Position numbers and translations under genes: made by a program. The notes below the pieces were generated by a model that was not told the DNA's origin, did not search any database, and worked only from the letters and a program-made list of their open reading frames with translations. From Sphingobium trunci (GTDB lineage: Bacteria > Pseudomonadota > Alphaproteobacteria > Sphingomonadales > Sphingomonadaceae): DNA of 64,000 nucleotides. Shown here piece by piece: positions 10,501 through 19,155 of the stretch (its first letter is position 1; every line of letters starts with the position of its first letter). The DNA lies in the NCBI RefSeq assembly GCF_022664535.1, contig NZ_JAKUJY010000013.1:52550-116549 (forward strand), given 5' to 3'.

Positions 10501-13239
10501 GGCAGCGGCAACGACCTGTTCCTCCAGAGCGGAACCGACGCCGGCGTAAGCGGCACGATCGACGCGGGCCTTGGGCGTGACACATATGGCATCGCACTGA
10601 CCAACAGCGGCTCGGTTGCCGTCGGCGCCGCGCCCGGCTCCGGCTTCGAAGACGCCATGGTTGCGGCGCTGGGAGTCGATACGGTGGCCACGGTCACCGG
10701 CCTTGATGCCATGTTCACCGATCTGCACGCCGCCGGCGACGGCACCGTCGTCAACGCGATGGACCTTTCCGGTGCGCTGGTCCTGGGCAGCGATGCCTAT
10801 ACCGGACAGGCCTATATCCTGGGCCAAACGCTCGGCACGCTCGTCAACGACGGGTCCGTGGCGGGCGGCGTGCGCGGTTCCGTGGCCCATCTGGTCAACA
10901 CCGGCACGATCGGCTCGGCAGAGCTGGCCGATACTCCCCTCATGGTCTGGAACTGGGGCAATATTGCCTTCGAGAACAGCGGCACCGTAACGGCCAGCCA
11001 AACCGAAGGTGCCTTCTCGTCGCTGACCGGCTACGCCATCGACGTCGCGAATTCCGGTACGATCGCAGGCGGCCTGCAAGCCTATGCCGCGGCCTCTCAG
11101 GAAGGCACGCCGGGCACTATCAGCGTGACTAACAGCGGCACCATCGCCAATGAAGGTGCCGGCGCGGCCCTGCAAATGCTGGGGGGATCGACCGATGCCA
11201 GCGTGCCCGCCGATCTGGCGCTCACCAACAGCGGCACCATCAGCGCGCACGGAGAGGGCGCGGTCGCGGTCGGCGTCGGCCTTGCCGTTCCCGGCTACGG
11301 CTTCACCTCCGCTCCGCCGCAAGGCGCGGTAACCGCCACGATCGTCAACGCGGAAGGCGCGACGATCACGGCTTCGGGCACGGACGCCATTGCGATTCAG
11401 TCGCGGGGCACCACGTTCAACCTCGAAAACCACGGCCGCATCGAGGCAAGCGGCGAGGGTGCTCTGGCCATTCTGGCCGCCGATGCCTTCCCCGCCGTGC
11501 TGCGCAACACGGGCACGATCGTGGGCGGCGTGATGTTGAGCGGCGGTGACGACCAGCTCCGCCTCTCGGACGGCACTTTCGTTGGCGCGGTCTATGGCGG
11601 CGAGGGTAGCGACAGCATCGAGATCGCCGGCGGCCAGGCTGCATTCTCGACGGTCTCCGACGTCGAAACCCTGCGCATGAGCGCCGGCCTCGCCACCGTA
11701 AGCGGCAGCGCCGCGTTCGACAGCATGGCGCTCACCGGCGGACGCGTAATCGGGCTTGCTGGCTCGACGATCACGGCCCCGACGATCACCGTGGGGCGGG
11801 GGGCAACCTTCGGTTCCGCGGGCACCGTCAACGGCGATATCGCCGTCGCCGGCACGCTCAGCCCCGGCGCCTCGCCCGGCACGATGACGGTCAACGGAAA
11901 TGTCACGCTGGCCGGTACTTCGGTCTCGATCTTCGAGATCACGCCCACGGTGTCCGACAAGCTAATCGTCAATGGCAATCTCACGATAGCCTCGGGCGCC
12001 ACGCTGCAGATCGACGCCAGCGGCATCGTGAACGCCGGCCAGTCACTCGACCTGATCGACGCGGACAGCATCACCGGGAGCTTCACCAACATCGTTCGCT
12101 CGGGCTCGCTTTTCGGCGTTCTCGTCCAGGACGGCGACACGGTTTCGCTGCTGGGCGAGTTCATGAACGACACGTCCTTCACGCCGCAGGTTCAGGGCGC
12201 GATCGACTATGTGAACGGCCTGATGACCAGCGGCAGGGCTTCGGCCGCGTTCATGGCAGCGGTTCCGGAACTGGCGGCCAGTTCCAGTACCGCCAACCAG
12301 ACCGCTTTCGCGCAGCTGACACCGGAGGCCTATGCCTCCGCCGGCCAGATCGCCGTGGAGCACGGGCTGGAACTGGCCGATGTCGGCCGCAGCGATGCCT
12401 TTGCCCCCCGCCGCGAGACGCCCGGAGGCTTCACCTTTGCAAGCGCGCTCGGCAATACGCGCACGCTTGAAGGCGGCGCACAAGGCGCGGCGCGCGCGCG
12501 GATCAACGGTTACGGTTTCCTCGGCGGGATTGGCTGGGGCAGCAGCGACTGGTCGATCGGCGGCTTCGTCGGCTATCTCAACGGCCGGCAGACGCTGTCC
12601 TCGCTGGGCGCCCGCACCGGATTCGAAGGCGTGATCGCAGGCGTCCATGGGCGCTGGAGCAACGGCAGGCTCGGCATCAAGGCGACAGTGGCCTACGACG
12701 GTGGCAATGCCGATACCCGGCGCAACCTGCTCGGCGCTTCGGCGAAGGGTTCGTATGACCTGACGGGTTGGACCGGCGATCTCAGCCTTACCTACGCGAT
12801 GCCCCTCAGTCGTGGCTGGACGGTGCAACCGGCTGTCGGTTTGACCGCAATCCGCACGATCCGCGACCAGGTGGCGGAAGGCGGTGACAGCCCCTACGTC
12901 CTCGAAGTGGCACGTGAACGCGACCACACGGTCTTCGTCGACGGTGGCCTTACGTTCAAGGGCGGCATGCAGGACGGCGCAGCGATGCGTCCCTACCTCA
13001 CGGTCGGAATGCGCTATCAGGTGGAGGGCCGCGCTCCCTTCGCGCTTGCCGCTCTTGGCGGTGGGGACCTCGGCCTTGCGGCGACCGGCGCCTCGCGCGC
13101 TTCCGTCCTCGCCACGGCGACGATGGGGACGGATGTTGTCGTCTCCTCAAGCCTGACGTTGTTCGGCTCACTGAGCGGTGAAGCCGGTGATGCGGATAGA
13201 CGCGCCAGCGCGCGCGTGGGCCTGCTTCTGGCATTCTGA
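7558..13239 (+). CDS. Giant autotransporter adhesin-like protein (type Va)
   Basis: A 1893-residue secreted surface protein. Signal peptide: Arg-containing start, then a hydrophobic core ending at ATPAWAQ (about residue 35). The passenger (about 36-1540) is a parallel beta-helix built from degenerate repeats centred on NSGTI, with at least twelve exact copies and many variants (NAGTI, NTGTI, NDGTI, LAGGTIS). A passenger-associated segment follows (GTLSPGASPGTMTVNG and DKLIVNGNLTI near 1430-1480). The C-terminal about 290 residues form an autotransporter beta-barrel (from GFTFASALGNTRTLEGG to the final LLLAF, ending in Phe). No protease or other catalytic motif is seen in the passenger, so adhesion or aggregation is the best guess. 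It stands alone between an integrase remnant and an unrelated operon, which suggests acquired DNA. Confidence 0.9.
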   Translation: MIDRQTAQVRRWSFVLGSSLAAMAAASATPAWAQCSPDPTVADSITNCTGTDGDGLRVTTDGSTVEVAPSASVSGAGAAAITVDIAPVSGSYYARKATITVGGNVDGGTQSGISVLSGSVPVNSYDYYGTKAQVTVEAGATVTGATGITAGPSTTTSYAPTLVSVTNAGTISGTNGVALRATDPARAAFDVIENQQGGTIGAIVGTIGTLNNAGVIDGGAFSAIDQTTTYNNNPYPTGWTNSGTIRSTSTASTIANLSTPFNPLTNSGTIANAGTGTAIQSTGALEIDNLAGGTISTAGSTAISAGSLTLTNSGKITGDIATQPAYGYYTYSVIDSTKGTIEGDVSLGSGNDLVYGRYDGTETLVTGITGTLDPGLGTNSLVLAVDADLTVSSAITLPTGFQYLRLAPGEGASLTLADGFIAPGTIEMDGNGTIVNEAAITTQGQAFVAPYYVPGHPNLTNTGSIDATVSSGYYPYAIDMGFYGTLTNSGTITSSGNGVNTDGDVINSGTITATGTALSMFGEGLTNSGTIRSTGGIGVDLHGNTYYIATNSGTIEGATYGAVIGYVLNNSGTISTSDTGTAVGLGNYGVINNLAGGVIEGGAWAITGKDPYGSTSTYNAKVFNAGTINGDVTFVSPRDSSYYSNSNTYVALTGGVLDGNLTLGKGDTLVTDLVNTGPGQFAGINGTVTTTGGLLRYRASGEASAVIGAVGPFATTGYELVDGAKLTLTADALQTLPLILAGTGTVDLTANIQTTNQTALSVVWAARPDNSTLVNPDSLTVVNHGTISGTINDYWGGGFGVVSLTTNDTLQNDGTINAAFTATNGGTSYNAAVTYGSTLVNNGRITLDGSYGAYNVRTVVNTGTIEQTGPGASYGIYNAYSVTNSGTIQTANSAIWGNYGATVVNSGTIASTAGTAITSATQVTNLAGGTISGGAGTAISMSGGSVSNAGLILGNVNLGYWGGYGSAYYANGGTLIGDLTLGSGNDLFLQSGTDAGVSGTIDAGLGRDTYGIALTNSGSVAVGAAPGSGFEDAMVAALGVDTVATVTGLDAMFTDLHAAGDGTVVNAMDLSGALVLGSDAYTGQAYILGQTLGTLVNDGSVAGGVRGSVAHLVNTGTIGSAELADTPLMVWNWGNIAFENSGTVTASQTEGAFSSLTGYAIDVANSGTIAGGLQAYAAASQEGTPGTISVTNSGTIANEGAGAALQMLGGSTDASVPADLALTNSGTISAHGEGAVAVGVGLAVPGYGFTSAPPQGAVTATIVNAEGATITASGTDAIAIQSRGTTFNLENHGRIEASGEGALAILAADAFPAVLRNTGTIVGGVMLSGGDDQLRLSDGTFVGAVYGGEGSDSIEIAGGQAAFSTVSDVETLRMSAGLATVSGSAAFDSMALTGGRVIGLAGSTITAPTITVGRGATFGSAGTVNGDIAVAGTLSPGASPGTMTVNGNVTLAGTSVSIFEITPTVSDKLIVNGNLTIASGATLQIDASGIVNAGQSLDLIDADSITGSFTNIVRSGSLFGVLVQDGDTVSLLGEFMNDTSFTPQVQGAIDYVNGLMTSGRASAAFMAAVPELAASSSTANQTAFAQLTPEAYASAGQIAVEHGLELADVGRSDAFAPRRETPGGFTFASALGNTRTLEGGAQGAARARINGYGFLGGIGWGSSDWSIGGFVGYLNGRQTLSSLGARTGFEGVIAGVHGRWSNGRLGIKATVAYDGGNADTRRNLLGASAKGSYDLTGWTGDLSLTYAMPLSRGWTVQPAVGLTAIRTIRDQVAEGGDSPYVLEVARERDHTVFVDGGLTFKGGMQDGAAMRPYLTVGMRYQVEGRAPFALAALGGGDLGLAATGASRASVLATATMGTDVVVSSSLTLFGSLSGEAGDADRRASARVGLLLAF

Positions 13240-13250
13240 AAATGACGCAG

Positions 13251-13276
13251 CCGGGTCCGATTTTCGTCAGACCCGG
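13251..13276 (+). terminator. Hairpin downstream of autotransporter
   Basis: CCGGGTC and GACCCGG pair across a 12-nt loop that contains TTTT, 12 bases after the autotransporter stop. There is no T-run after the stem, so termination is uncertain. The remainder up to 13495 shows no gene. Confidence 0.4.
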
Positions 13277-13495
13277 GTGCGTGGGGAATCGTGCCGCAAG
13301 GCGTGCAAAGCACGCCATTGCGGGCGATGCCAACGAGGAATCGAGGCGCCGGATGAAAGTCAGTAGCGTCAATGCCTTGTGGAACATTACGCATCTCGTC
13401 TACGACGGCGGCACAGCTGCACGATAACGCTTTGCCCGGCGATTGTGAACACTGGGCGACGGCGCGGTTTTCCCACTGGCGCGGGGGGTCAGGCT

Positions 13496-14743
13496 TTAAG
13501 GGACCTGCAAAGCCACAAGCCCTATGAGCCATGATGCCATGATAATGGCGGCCTGCGCCGGAATGACCCGTGCAGCAAACGCTTTTGTGCCTGCGGTGGC
13601 GGAAAACAGCATCTTCGCTATCGTGCTGGTGGTACAGGCGATCAGGACCGGTACGATAGCCTCGGCGGGTGTGATCGTTCGCTCGCTCACCAGCGTGGCG
13701 ATAGAAATGACCGCGGCGTGAACATCGAGCACGCCACCGATGGCCGCCGCCGCGGCCATCCCCATTGTACCGAACCACGCCTGCATCGCGGCCACCAGGA
13801 TCAGCATAACAGCCAACATCGCGGCAAACACCAGCGCGATCATGACATTGAAAGTGCGACTGAACTTGGGCGGCTCTGAGGATGTCTCGCGCCATGCCGC
13901 CGCAATGAACCAGCTGCCGGATAAAGCAGCAGCCAGCGCGGCGGCGGCTACCGGTGCGGCCGTCGCCAGAAAAGCGCTGTGATCGGTGACCTCGATAACG
14001 ACCGCCATTTGCACATAATTGGCCACCGTTGAGAGCACCGCCGCCGCAACCCCCGCCGAGAGAGAGGCGGGATTGGCGCGCACCCACGCCCCCATCGCGC
14101 CAATCGTTGCCGAGCTGGAGATAAAGCCCGACACCAGCCCCAGCATCGGCACACCCAATCGCGCGCCAAGCAGCCGCGTGGCCAGTTGCCCCACCGCATT
14201 AATGCCCAAGATCATGATCACCACCAGCCAGATGGCGTGGGGATTGAGTGCGGCAAACGGCCCCATGGGGCGATCGGGAAGCATGGGCAAGATGATCAGC
14301 GTCGCGCCTGCAATCAGCAGTATATCGGCCACCTCCGTCGCTGTAACCATCTGCCCCACAAAACGGTGCAGCGGTTCGCGGGCGGCCAGAATGATCGTGA
14401 TGAGCACCGCCGATGCGCCGGCAAGATCGGGCGCGCTGACCGACAGGGCACCCAGCAGCGTGGTGGCGATCAGCGTGATTTCCGTGGTGATGCCGGGGTC
14501 GCCCGAAGCGCGGCGTTGCCAATTGCTGAAGAGCGCAAGTGCGGTGATGCAGGCGAGGATAAGGCCGCTCATCCAGGCCCACGGCGTCAGCGCGCTGACG
14601 CTACCCAGCAGGCTGGCGATAGTGAAGGAGCGCAGCCCCGCAGAGGCCGGGCGCTCGGCCTTGCGCCGCTCCCGCTCCGCACCGATCAGCAGGCCGATGC
14701 CCAGCGCAATCAGCAGATGATGCATCAGCGCGATATCAGCCAT
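13496..14743 (-). CDS. MgtC/SapB-DUF4010 membrane protein
   Basis: A 415-residue inner-membrane protein with an MgtC-type N-terminus (LLIALGIGLLIGAERERR near residues 9-26, the family's GxxxGxERE signature) and a C-terminal DUF4010 region with several hydrophobic helices. MgtC-type proteins modulate magnesium stress and F-ATPase in pathogens, but the role of the long DUF4010 form is not established. ATG 14743 is preferred, with AGGA eight bases upstream; a TTG at 14761 is possible. The start overlaps the stop of the preceding LuxR-like gene by 8 bases, so translation is probably coupled. Last gene of a three-gene operon. Confidence 0.85.
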   Translation of the reverse strand: MADIALMHHLLIALGIGLLIGAERERRKAERPASAGLRSFTIASLLGSVSALTPWAWMSGLILACITALALFSNWQRRASGDPGITTEITLIATTLLGALSVSAPDLAGASAVLITIILAAREPLHRFVGQMVTATEVADILLIAGATLIILPMLPDRPMGPFAALNPHAIWLVVIMILGINAVGQLATRLLGARLGVPMLGLVSGFISSSATIGAMGAWVRANPASLSAGVAAAVLSTVANYVQMAVVIEVTDHSAFLATAAPVAAAALAAALSGSWFIAAAWRETSSEPPKFSRTFNVMIALVFAAMLAVMLILVAAMQAWFGTMGMAAAAAIGGVLDVHAAVISIATLVSERTITPAEAIVPVLIACTTSTIAKMLFSATAGTKAFAARVIPAQAAIIMASWLIGLVALQVP

Positions 14744-15257
14744 GGGCAGCATCCTCACCAAGCGTGGTGGCTGGGTCGATCAACTCCTCCATGAACAGCG
14801 CGATCAGGCCAGTCTGGGATGTGGTGCCTGCCTTGGCGTAGATCCGCGTCAGTTGCGCCCGGATGGTTCCCTGTGCCGATCCCCGCAAGGCGGCGATCTC
14901 GGCCACATCCAGCCCCTTGATGGCGAACAGTGCCACATCGGCTTCGGCAGCGGTCAACCGCCATTCGGCAAACCGCGCGCGGATCAACGCCCCCATCGCC
15001 CCGCGCGCGGCGGTGATCAGGGCCTGATCTTGCCGCGCTCGTTCAATCAGGGATCGGACATGGATGGCTCCCACCATCACGCCAGCGGCCAGCGCCAGCG
15101 TGGCACCCAATTCGATCGACAGGTGCCAGCCCAGCCCCGCATCGGCAATGTCACCCGCCACATCGAGCGTGAAGAACATCGCCGCCAGCATTTGGCAGCC
15201 CAGCACCAGCGTCAAGATCAGAGCTTTGCGTTCCAGAGATCGGGTAGCAGGTAGCAC
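14736..15257 (-). CDS. Membrane-anchored LuxR-type helix-turn-helix protein
   Basis: A 173-residue protein with two N-terminal hydrophobic helices (LILTLVLGCQMLAAMFFTL and IELGATLALAAGVMVGAIHV), a short linker and a C-terminal LuxR/GerE-type helix-turn-helix: LTAAEADVALFAIKGLDVAEIA, then GTIRAQLTRIYAKAG. No receiver or sensor domain is present, so it looks like a membrane-tethered DNA-binding protein. It lies nine bases after the cytochrome b gene and overlaps the MgtC-like gene, which argues that it regulates or senses something linked to those two. Its target is unknown; autoregulation of this operon is an inference. Confidence 0.75.
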   Translation of the reverse strand: MLPATRSLERKALILTLVLGCQMLAAMFFTLDVAGDIADAGLGWHLSIELGATLALAAGVMVGAIHVRSLIERARQDQALITAARGAMGALIRARFAEWRLTAAEADVALFAIKGLDVAEIAALRGSAQGTIRAQLTRIYAKAGTTSQTGLIALFMEELIDPATTLGEDAAHG

Positions 15258-15266
15258 GGTATCGGT

Positions 15267-15857
15267 TTACCGCCGACCGGGTAACATGGCCAGCACCAGA
15301 CCACGCCCAGAACGCCGCGTTTCAAAGATGACCCCGCCCAGATGCAACACGATCAGCACGTAGAGCAGGTTGACGGCAGCCTCGTGCGTTTCGCCTAGCG
15401 GGTTTTCCTCGCCTTCGCGCTCTTCGCCCTCATGCGGAGCGGCCTGTTCCACGCCATGATGCTCATGTGTCACCGCCTTGGACGGCAGGCCCGCCATGGC
15501 GATGCCACTGGCAACAATGATGCTGAGCGTGCCCCAGATGGCATAAACCATCAGCGCGCCCAGCGGGTTGTGCGAGGGCTGATCGTGGGCCTGCCCGGAC
15601 TTGATCGCGCGAATATGGGCCATTGCCCGAGGTAAGCTGGGGGGAAAGGCCGAAAAGCGTGCTTCGCGTGGTCCAACAATCCCCCACAGCAGGCGCAGCG
15701 CCAGCATTCCGGCCAGGGCATAGCCAACCCAGATATGCGGCCACGAGCCACTTTCGGTGAAAACGCCATTTGCGAGCATCGCCACAACGATGCTCCAGTG
15801 CGTCAGTTTGACCACCGGATCCCAGTTGCGCGGCGGTTTGGTAGGGGTAATCGTCAT
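15267..15857 (-). CDS. Cytochrome b561-type diheme membrane protein
   Basis: A 196-residue cytochrome b of the b561/Ni-Fe hydrogenase b-subunit type: an inner-membrane electron carrier with four helices. Likely heme histidines lie in VKLTHWSIVVAM, SWPHIWVGYALAG and LLYVLIVLHLGGV. A His/Glu-rich loop (HEHHGVEQAAPHEGEEREGE) sits before the last helix, unusual for the family and possibly metal-binding. Start at ATG 15857, because AGGAGC lies about six bases upstream; the frame stays open further but without a ribosome site. First gene of the operon with the LuxR-like and MgtC-like genes. Confidence 0.85.
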   Translation of the reverse strand: MTITPTKPPRNWDPVVKLTHWSIVVAMLANGVFTESGSWPHIWVGYALAGMLALRLLWGIVGPREARFSAFPPSLPRAMAHIRAIKSGQAHDQPSHNPLGALMVYAIWGTLSIIVASGIAMAGLPSKAVTHEHHGVEQAAPHEGEEREGEENPLGETHEAAVNLLYVLIVLHLGGVIFETRRSGRGLVLAMLPGRR

Positions 15858-16095
15858 GTGGCTGCTCCTGAACGGGGGCGAATGACCACCGCCATGAACC
15901 ACTCTCGCCCGGAAGCACCATTGCAGCTGCGCTTATTGAGGGCGCGTAAGCACTTGCTTATCCATCCGCGAATGACCAGTTTCGGCCTTACTTGACGTTC
16001 TCGGGCGTGACGGCGATCGGCAGCTAAGTCCCAGCCCTTGCCACAAAGAGATGGCGGTTCAGCGAGGTGCTGAGTGTCGACCTGAGGAAAACTCA

Positions 16096-16623
16096 TCAAT
16101 GCTTGAACACATGGTCCCGGTGCCAGGCCAGGAAATGCGGATGAGGTCGATCAGCGTGACGCAGTGGCGGCGTCGCGCGGCCTGTCTTGTGGATCATCGC
16201 TGTGATGCTGTCGCGGTCATTGGCCTGACGGGAGATCAGAATGTCGAGATCGTCCGACAGGCTGACGAGGCCGCGATCGAACAGCCAGTGGACCGTGCCT
16301 GACAGCGCTATGCCGTTCTGGACGCTGTCGGGGCCATTGGCTTCGACCGGCCGGATATGCGCTGCTTCCGCTTCGGCACGGCCGCCACCGTTGATCAGCT
16401 TGAGGCCAGTGATGGCGCAGCGGGCGTCATAGGCTCGCAAGATCAGGCGGCGGAAAATGCGGTCGCGGTCCACCCGTGAAACGAGCGTCGGCGTCCGCGT
16501 GCGTTCCTGTTCGAACAGGAAGGGGACCGCCTCTTCGCGCAGCGCATTTGGGACTTCCGTCATGCCGACGCGGGGCAGCAGGCTGTTCTGTTCCTCCAGG
16601 CCCAGGTCGCTTCCTTCTGCAGG
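16096..16623 (-). pseudogene. C-terminal remnant of HNH endonuclease
   Basis: The HNH nuclease core is intact: YDARCAITGLKLINGGG, AEAEAAHIRPVEANG, NGIALSGTVHWLFDRGL, and a C-terminal PHPHFLAWHRDHVF. From memory, full-length relatives are about 300 residues and carry an N-terminal PUA/EVE-like domain. Here the matching sequence begins only at about LGLEEQNSLLPRVG, upstream of ATG 16563 and without a start codon, and an in-frame stop lies at 16675. The first half of the gene is therefore missing. A shortened product from ATG 16563 (155 residues) is conceivable. I treat it as a 5'-truncated remnant. Confidence 0.7.
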
Positions 16624-16973
16624 CCGCTCGAAAGCGCAATCTTTCGCAGGCCCAACTGGACTGGAAGCGGAAGATCAATCGTCGCATCCTCGCCCAGACG
16701 ATCGTGCAACGCCGAACCAAGCGTTAAGCAGTTGAGCTATTCTCGGCATTGAGTGATGAACGTCCGCTTCGTCATCTCTAAAACTTAAACCCGCCTGACC
16801 GCTTCCGGCCAACATGGATCAGGCACCGCCATCGTGGCTCGCCCGTTACCCGCCCATATGAAAGGAATAGTCCGGCTTTCCCGTTCCCAAATCGCTTCAC
16901 TTTCGTGCATATTAATTCGCAGTTTCTGGGCGGGTCGCGGCTTGAACTGTCACCGGCGAACGGAGAAGAAGAG
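16624..16973. other. Junction region with gene debris
   Basis: Between the HNH remnant and the hydrolase gene. On the plus strand a frame ending at 16727 reads LSQAQLDWKRKINRRI, then LAQTIVQRRTKR, and looks like the basic tail of a lost protein, but its family is not recognised. Beyond it, to 16973, I see no gene. The strand just before the hydrolase has a GA-rich ribosome site. Confidence 0.35.
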
Positions 16974-17906
16974 ATGTACCGCACGATAAGCCTGATCTTG
17001 GCGTTGCTCCTCTCGACATTTTCGGAAATGCCAGCGTCCGCTCAGGAGTTCGCCTTTCCCAAGGGCTTTCGGGCCCAGGAAATCGCAACCAACGGCACAA
17101 TCCTGCATGTCCGTATCGGCGGATCGGGGCCAGCCGTGCTACTGGTCCACGGCTATGGCGATACCGGCGACATGTGGGTGCCCCTCGCCACACGACTCAT
17201 GAGCGATCATCTTGTGATTGTGCCCGACCTCCGGGGATTGGGTTTGTCGGCTGTCGCGACCAGCGGCTTTACGAAAAAGAACCAGGCGGAGGATATGGCC
17301 GGCGTTCTCGACCATCTCCACGTCGCGCGGACGGATGTCGTTGGCCACGACATAGGGAATATGGTGGCGTTCGCCTTTGCCGAAGCCCATCCCGGTCGCA
17401 CCACCCGGCTCGTCATGATGGACGCTCCGGTGCCCGGCGTCGGCCCATGGGACGAGATACTCAAGAATCCTCTGCTCTGGCATTTTCGCTTCGGCGGCCC
17501 CGACATGGAGAGACTCGTGGCCGGTCGCGAGCGCATCTATCTTGATCGCTTCTGGAATGAGTTCGCCGCGAGCCGCACGGCCTTTCCCGAGAAGGCGCGG
17601 GTCCATTACGCCGCGCTCTATGCCGCACCCGGGCGCATGCACGCCGGCTTCTCGCAATTCGCGGCTTTCGATCAGGACGTGATCGACAATCATGCGTTTG
17701 TCGCACGCGGCCCGTTGACAATGCCGGTGCTGGCCATCGGCGGCGCCCGCTCACTGGCTGCCACGATGGCAGTGATCATGCGCTCGGCGGCCGGCAACGT
17801 AACCGAGTTGGTCGTGCCGAATTCCGGTCACTGGCTGATGGAGGAGCAGCCCGGCCCGACCGTCGATGCCGTCTCCAGGTTTCTGGGCGTCGGCTCGGCA
17901 CCATGA
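16974..17906 (+). CDS. Exported alpha/beta hydrolase, epoxide-hydrolase-like
   Basis: A 310-residue alpha/beta-fold hydrolase. The signal peptide MYRTISLILALLLSTFSE with PASAQ suggests a periplasmic location. HGYGDTGDMW (residues 59-68) is the oxyanion motif. GHDIGN places an Asp nucleophile at 126, as in epoxide hydrolases and haloalkane/haloacetate dehalogenases rather than Ser esterases. NSGHWLMEEQP near the C-terminus supplies the catalytic His. ATG 16974 was chosen for the GGAGAAGAAG upstream and the clean signal peptide; a longer frame begins at 16905. It converges on an Old Yellow Enzyme gene. Exported Asp-type hydrolases are uncommon; substrate unknown. Confidence 0.85.
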   Translation: MYRTISLILALLLSTFSEMPASAQEFAFPKGFRAQEIATNGTILHVRIGGSGPAVLLVHGYGDTGDMWVPLATRLMSDHLVIVPDLRGLGLSAVATSGFTKKNQAEDMAGVLDHLHVARTDVVGHDIGNMVAFAFAEAHPGRTTRLVMMDAPVPGVGPWDEILKNPLLWHFRFGGPDMERLVAGRERIYLDRFWNEFAASRTAFPEKARVHYAALYAAPGRMHAGFSQFAAFDQDVIDNHAFVARGPLTMPVLAIGGARSLAATMAVIMRSAAGNVTELVVPNSGHWLMEEQPGPTVDAVSRFLGVGSAP

Positions 17907-17979
17907 CCATCGCCATCCTGGTCGGGGCTTTCCGACAGCATGGGGTTACCTTGACGACTTTCAGTTGGGCATGGCGGAT

Positions 17980-19155
17980 TTAAAAGGCGGCCTCCAGCGA
18001 TCCTTCCATGGCGTCGGCATTATAGGGCTTGAGATCGCCGAACCGCCCTTCGCGTACCAGCCTGGCCCAGTCGGGATTGGCGAGCAGGGCCCGGCCGACA
18101 CCGACCAGGTCGAAGTCGCCGCGCGCAAACATCTCCATCAGCCTGCTCAGATTTTCCACCGATACCGAAATGCGGCTGCCTGCCCCCAGATCGCCCAGCG
18201 GGCTTTCCAGGCCGACCGACCCCACCGTCATGACCGTCTTGCCGGTGATCTTCTTCGCCCAGCCGGCGAGATTGAGCGGACTGCCTTCGAATTCGGGCAG
18301 CCAGAAGCGCCGCGTCGATGCGTCGAAAATATCGACGCCCGCATCGGCAAGCGGCACCAGCAGACGTTCCAGTTCGGATGGAGTCTGGGCCAGTTTGGCC
18401 CGGTAGTCCCAGCCCTTCCACTGTGAAAAGCGGAACATGATGGGATAATCCGGTCCGACGCGCCGCCGCATCTCGCCGACCAGTTCCAGCGAGAAGCGCA
18501 GGCGGTTTTCAAGGCTGCCGCCATATCGGTCGGTGCGCCGGTTGCTGCGTTCCCAAAGGAACTGGTCGGGCAGATAACCATGGGCGCCATGGACGGCCGC
18601 GCCGTCGAAACCCGCCGCCTTCGCCTGCGCCGCCGCCTCGCCATAGGCCTGGATCACCGCCTCGATGTCGGCGATCTCCATCGCGACGGGCGGTACGCGG
18701 CTGGGCTTCGCCACCGCGTTGGGATCGGCCGAATCCGGTCCCAGACGTTCCATGCCGATGCCGGAGGGCGATTGGGAAGCGATGTCGGGATTGTGGGTGC
18801 TCTTCCGCCGGCGCGCGACGCCCGTGTGCCAGAGCTGGGGGAAGATGCGGCCGCCCTCCGCATGCACCCGCTCGGCCACCTGCCGCCAGCGCGCGAGCGC
18901 GGCCTCGCCGTAGAAATTGGGCACCTTCCGGCTGTAATGGGAAACGATATGATCGATGCTGGTGCCTTCGGTCACGATCAGGCCCGTGCCGCCCGCCGCG
19001 CGCCGTCCATAATAATCGTCGACCGGATCGGTCAGCACGCCGTCTTCGGCAAATTCCCGGGTCATGGGCGACATGACGATGCGATTGGCGAGTGTCAGAC
19101 CCCGCACGGTCAGGGGCTGGAACAGAGGAGAAAGGTCGGGCGATGGCATGGTCAT
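17980..19155 (-). CDS. NADH:flavin oxidoreductase, Old Yellow Enzyme family
   Basis: A 391-residue FMN-dependent ene-reductase type TIM barrel. LFQPLTVRGLTLANRIVMSP is the classic OYE N-terminus. VHGAHGYLPDQFLW carries the substrate-binding His189 and His192, followed by NRRTDRYGGSLENR. TVGSVGLES and DLVGVGRALLANPDW form the phosphate and FMN end. No four-cysteine iron-sulfur motif is present and the protein is short, so it is a simple OYE rather than a 2,4-dienoyl-CoA reductase. Start ATG 19155 has AGAGGA eight bases upstream; the frame is open further back but without that signal. Likely reduces an activated C=C bond of an unknown compound. Confidence 0.9.
   Translation of the reverse strand: MTMPSPDLSPLFQPLTVRGLTLANRIVMSPMTREFAEDGVLTDPVDDYYGRRAAGGTGLIVTEGTSIDHIVSHYSRKVPNFYGEAALARWRQVAERVHAEGGRIFPQLWHTGVARRRKSTHNPDIASQSPSGIGMERLGPDSADPNAVAKPSRVPPVAMEIADIEAVIQAYGEAAAQAKAAGFDGAAVHGAHGYLPDQFLWERSNRRTDRYGGSLENRLRFSLELVGEMRRRVGPDYPIMFRFSQWKGWDYRAKLAQTPSELERLLVPLADAGVDIFDASTRRFWLPEFEGSPLNLAGWAKKITGKTVMTVGSVGLESPLGDLGAGSRISVSVENLSRLMEMFARGDFDLVGVGRALLANPDWARLVREGRFGDLKPYNADAMEGSLEAAF

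Noticed and set aside
8000..11600. Short repeated units resembling a CRISPR or satellite array
   Set aside because: Repeats are in frame, degenerate and encode the NSGTI beta-helix; no spacers and no cas genes.
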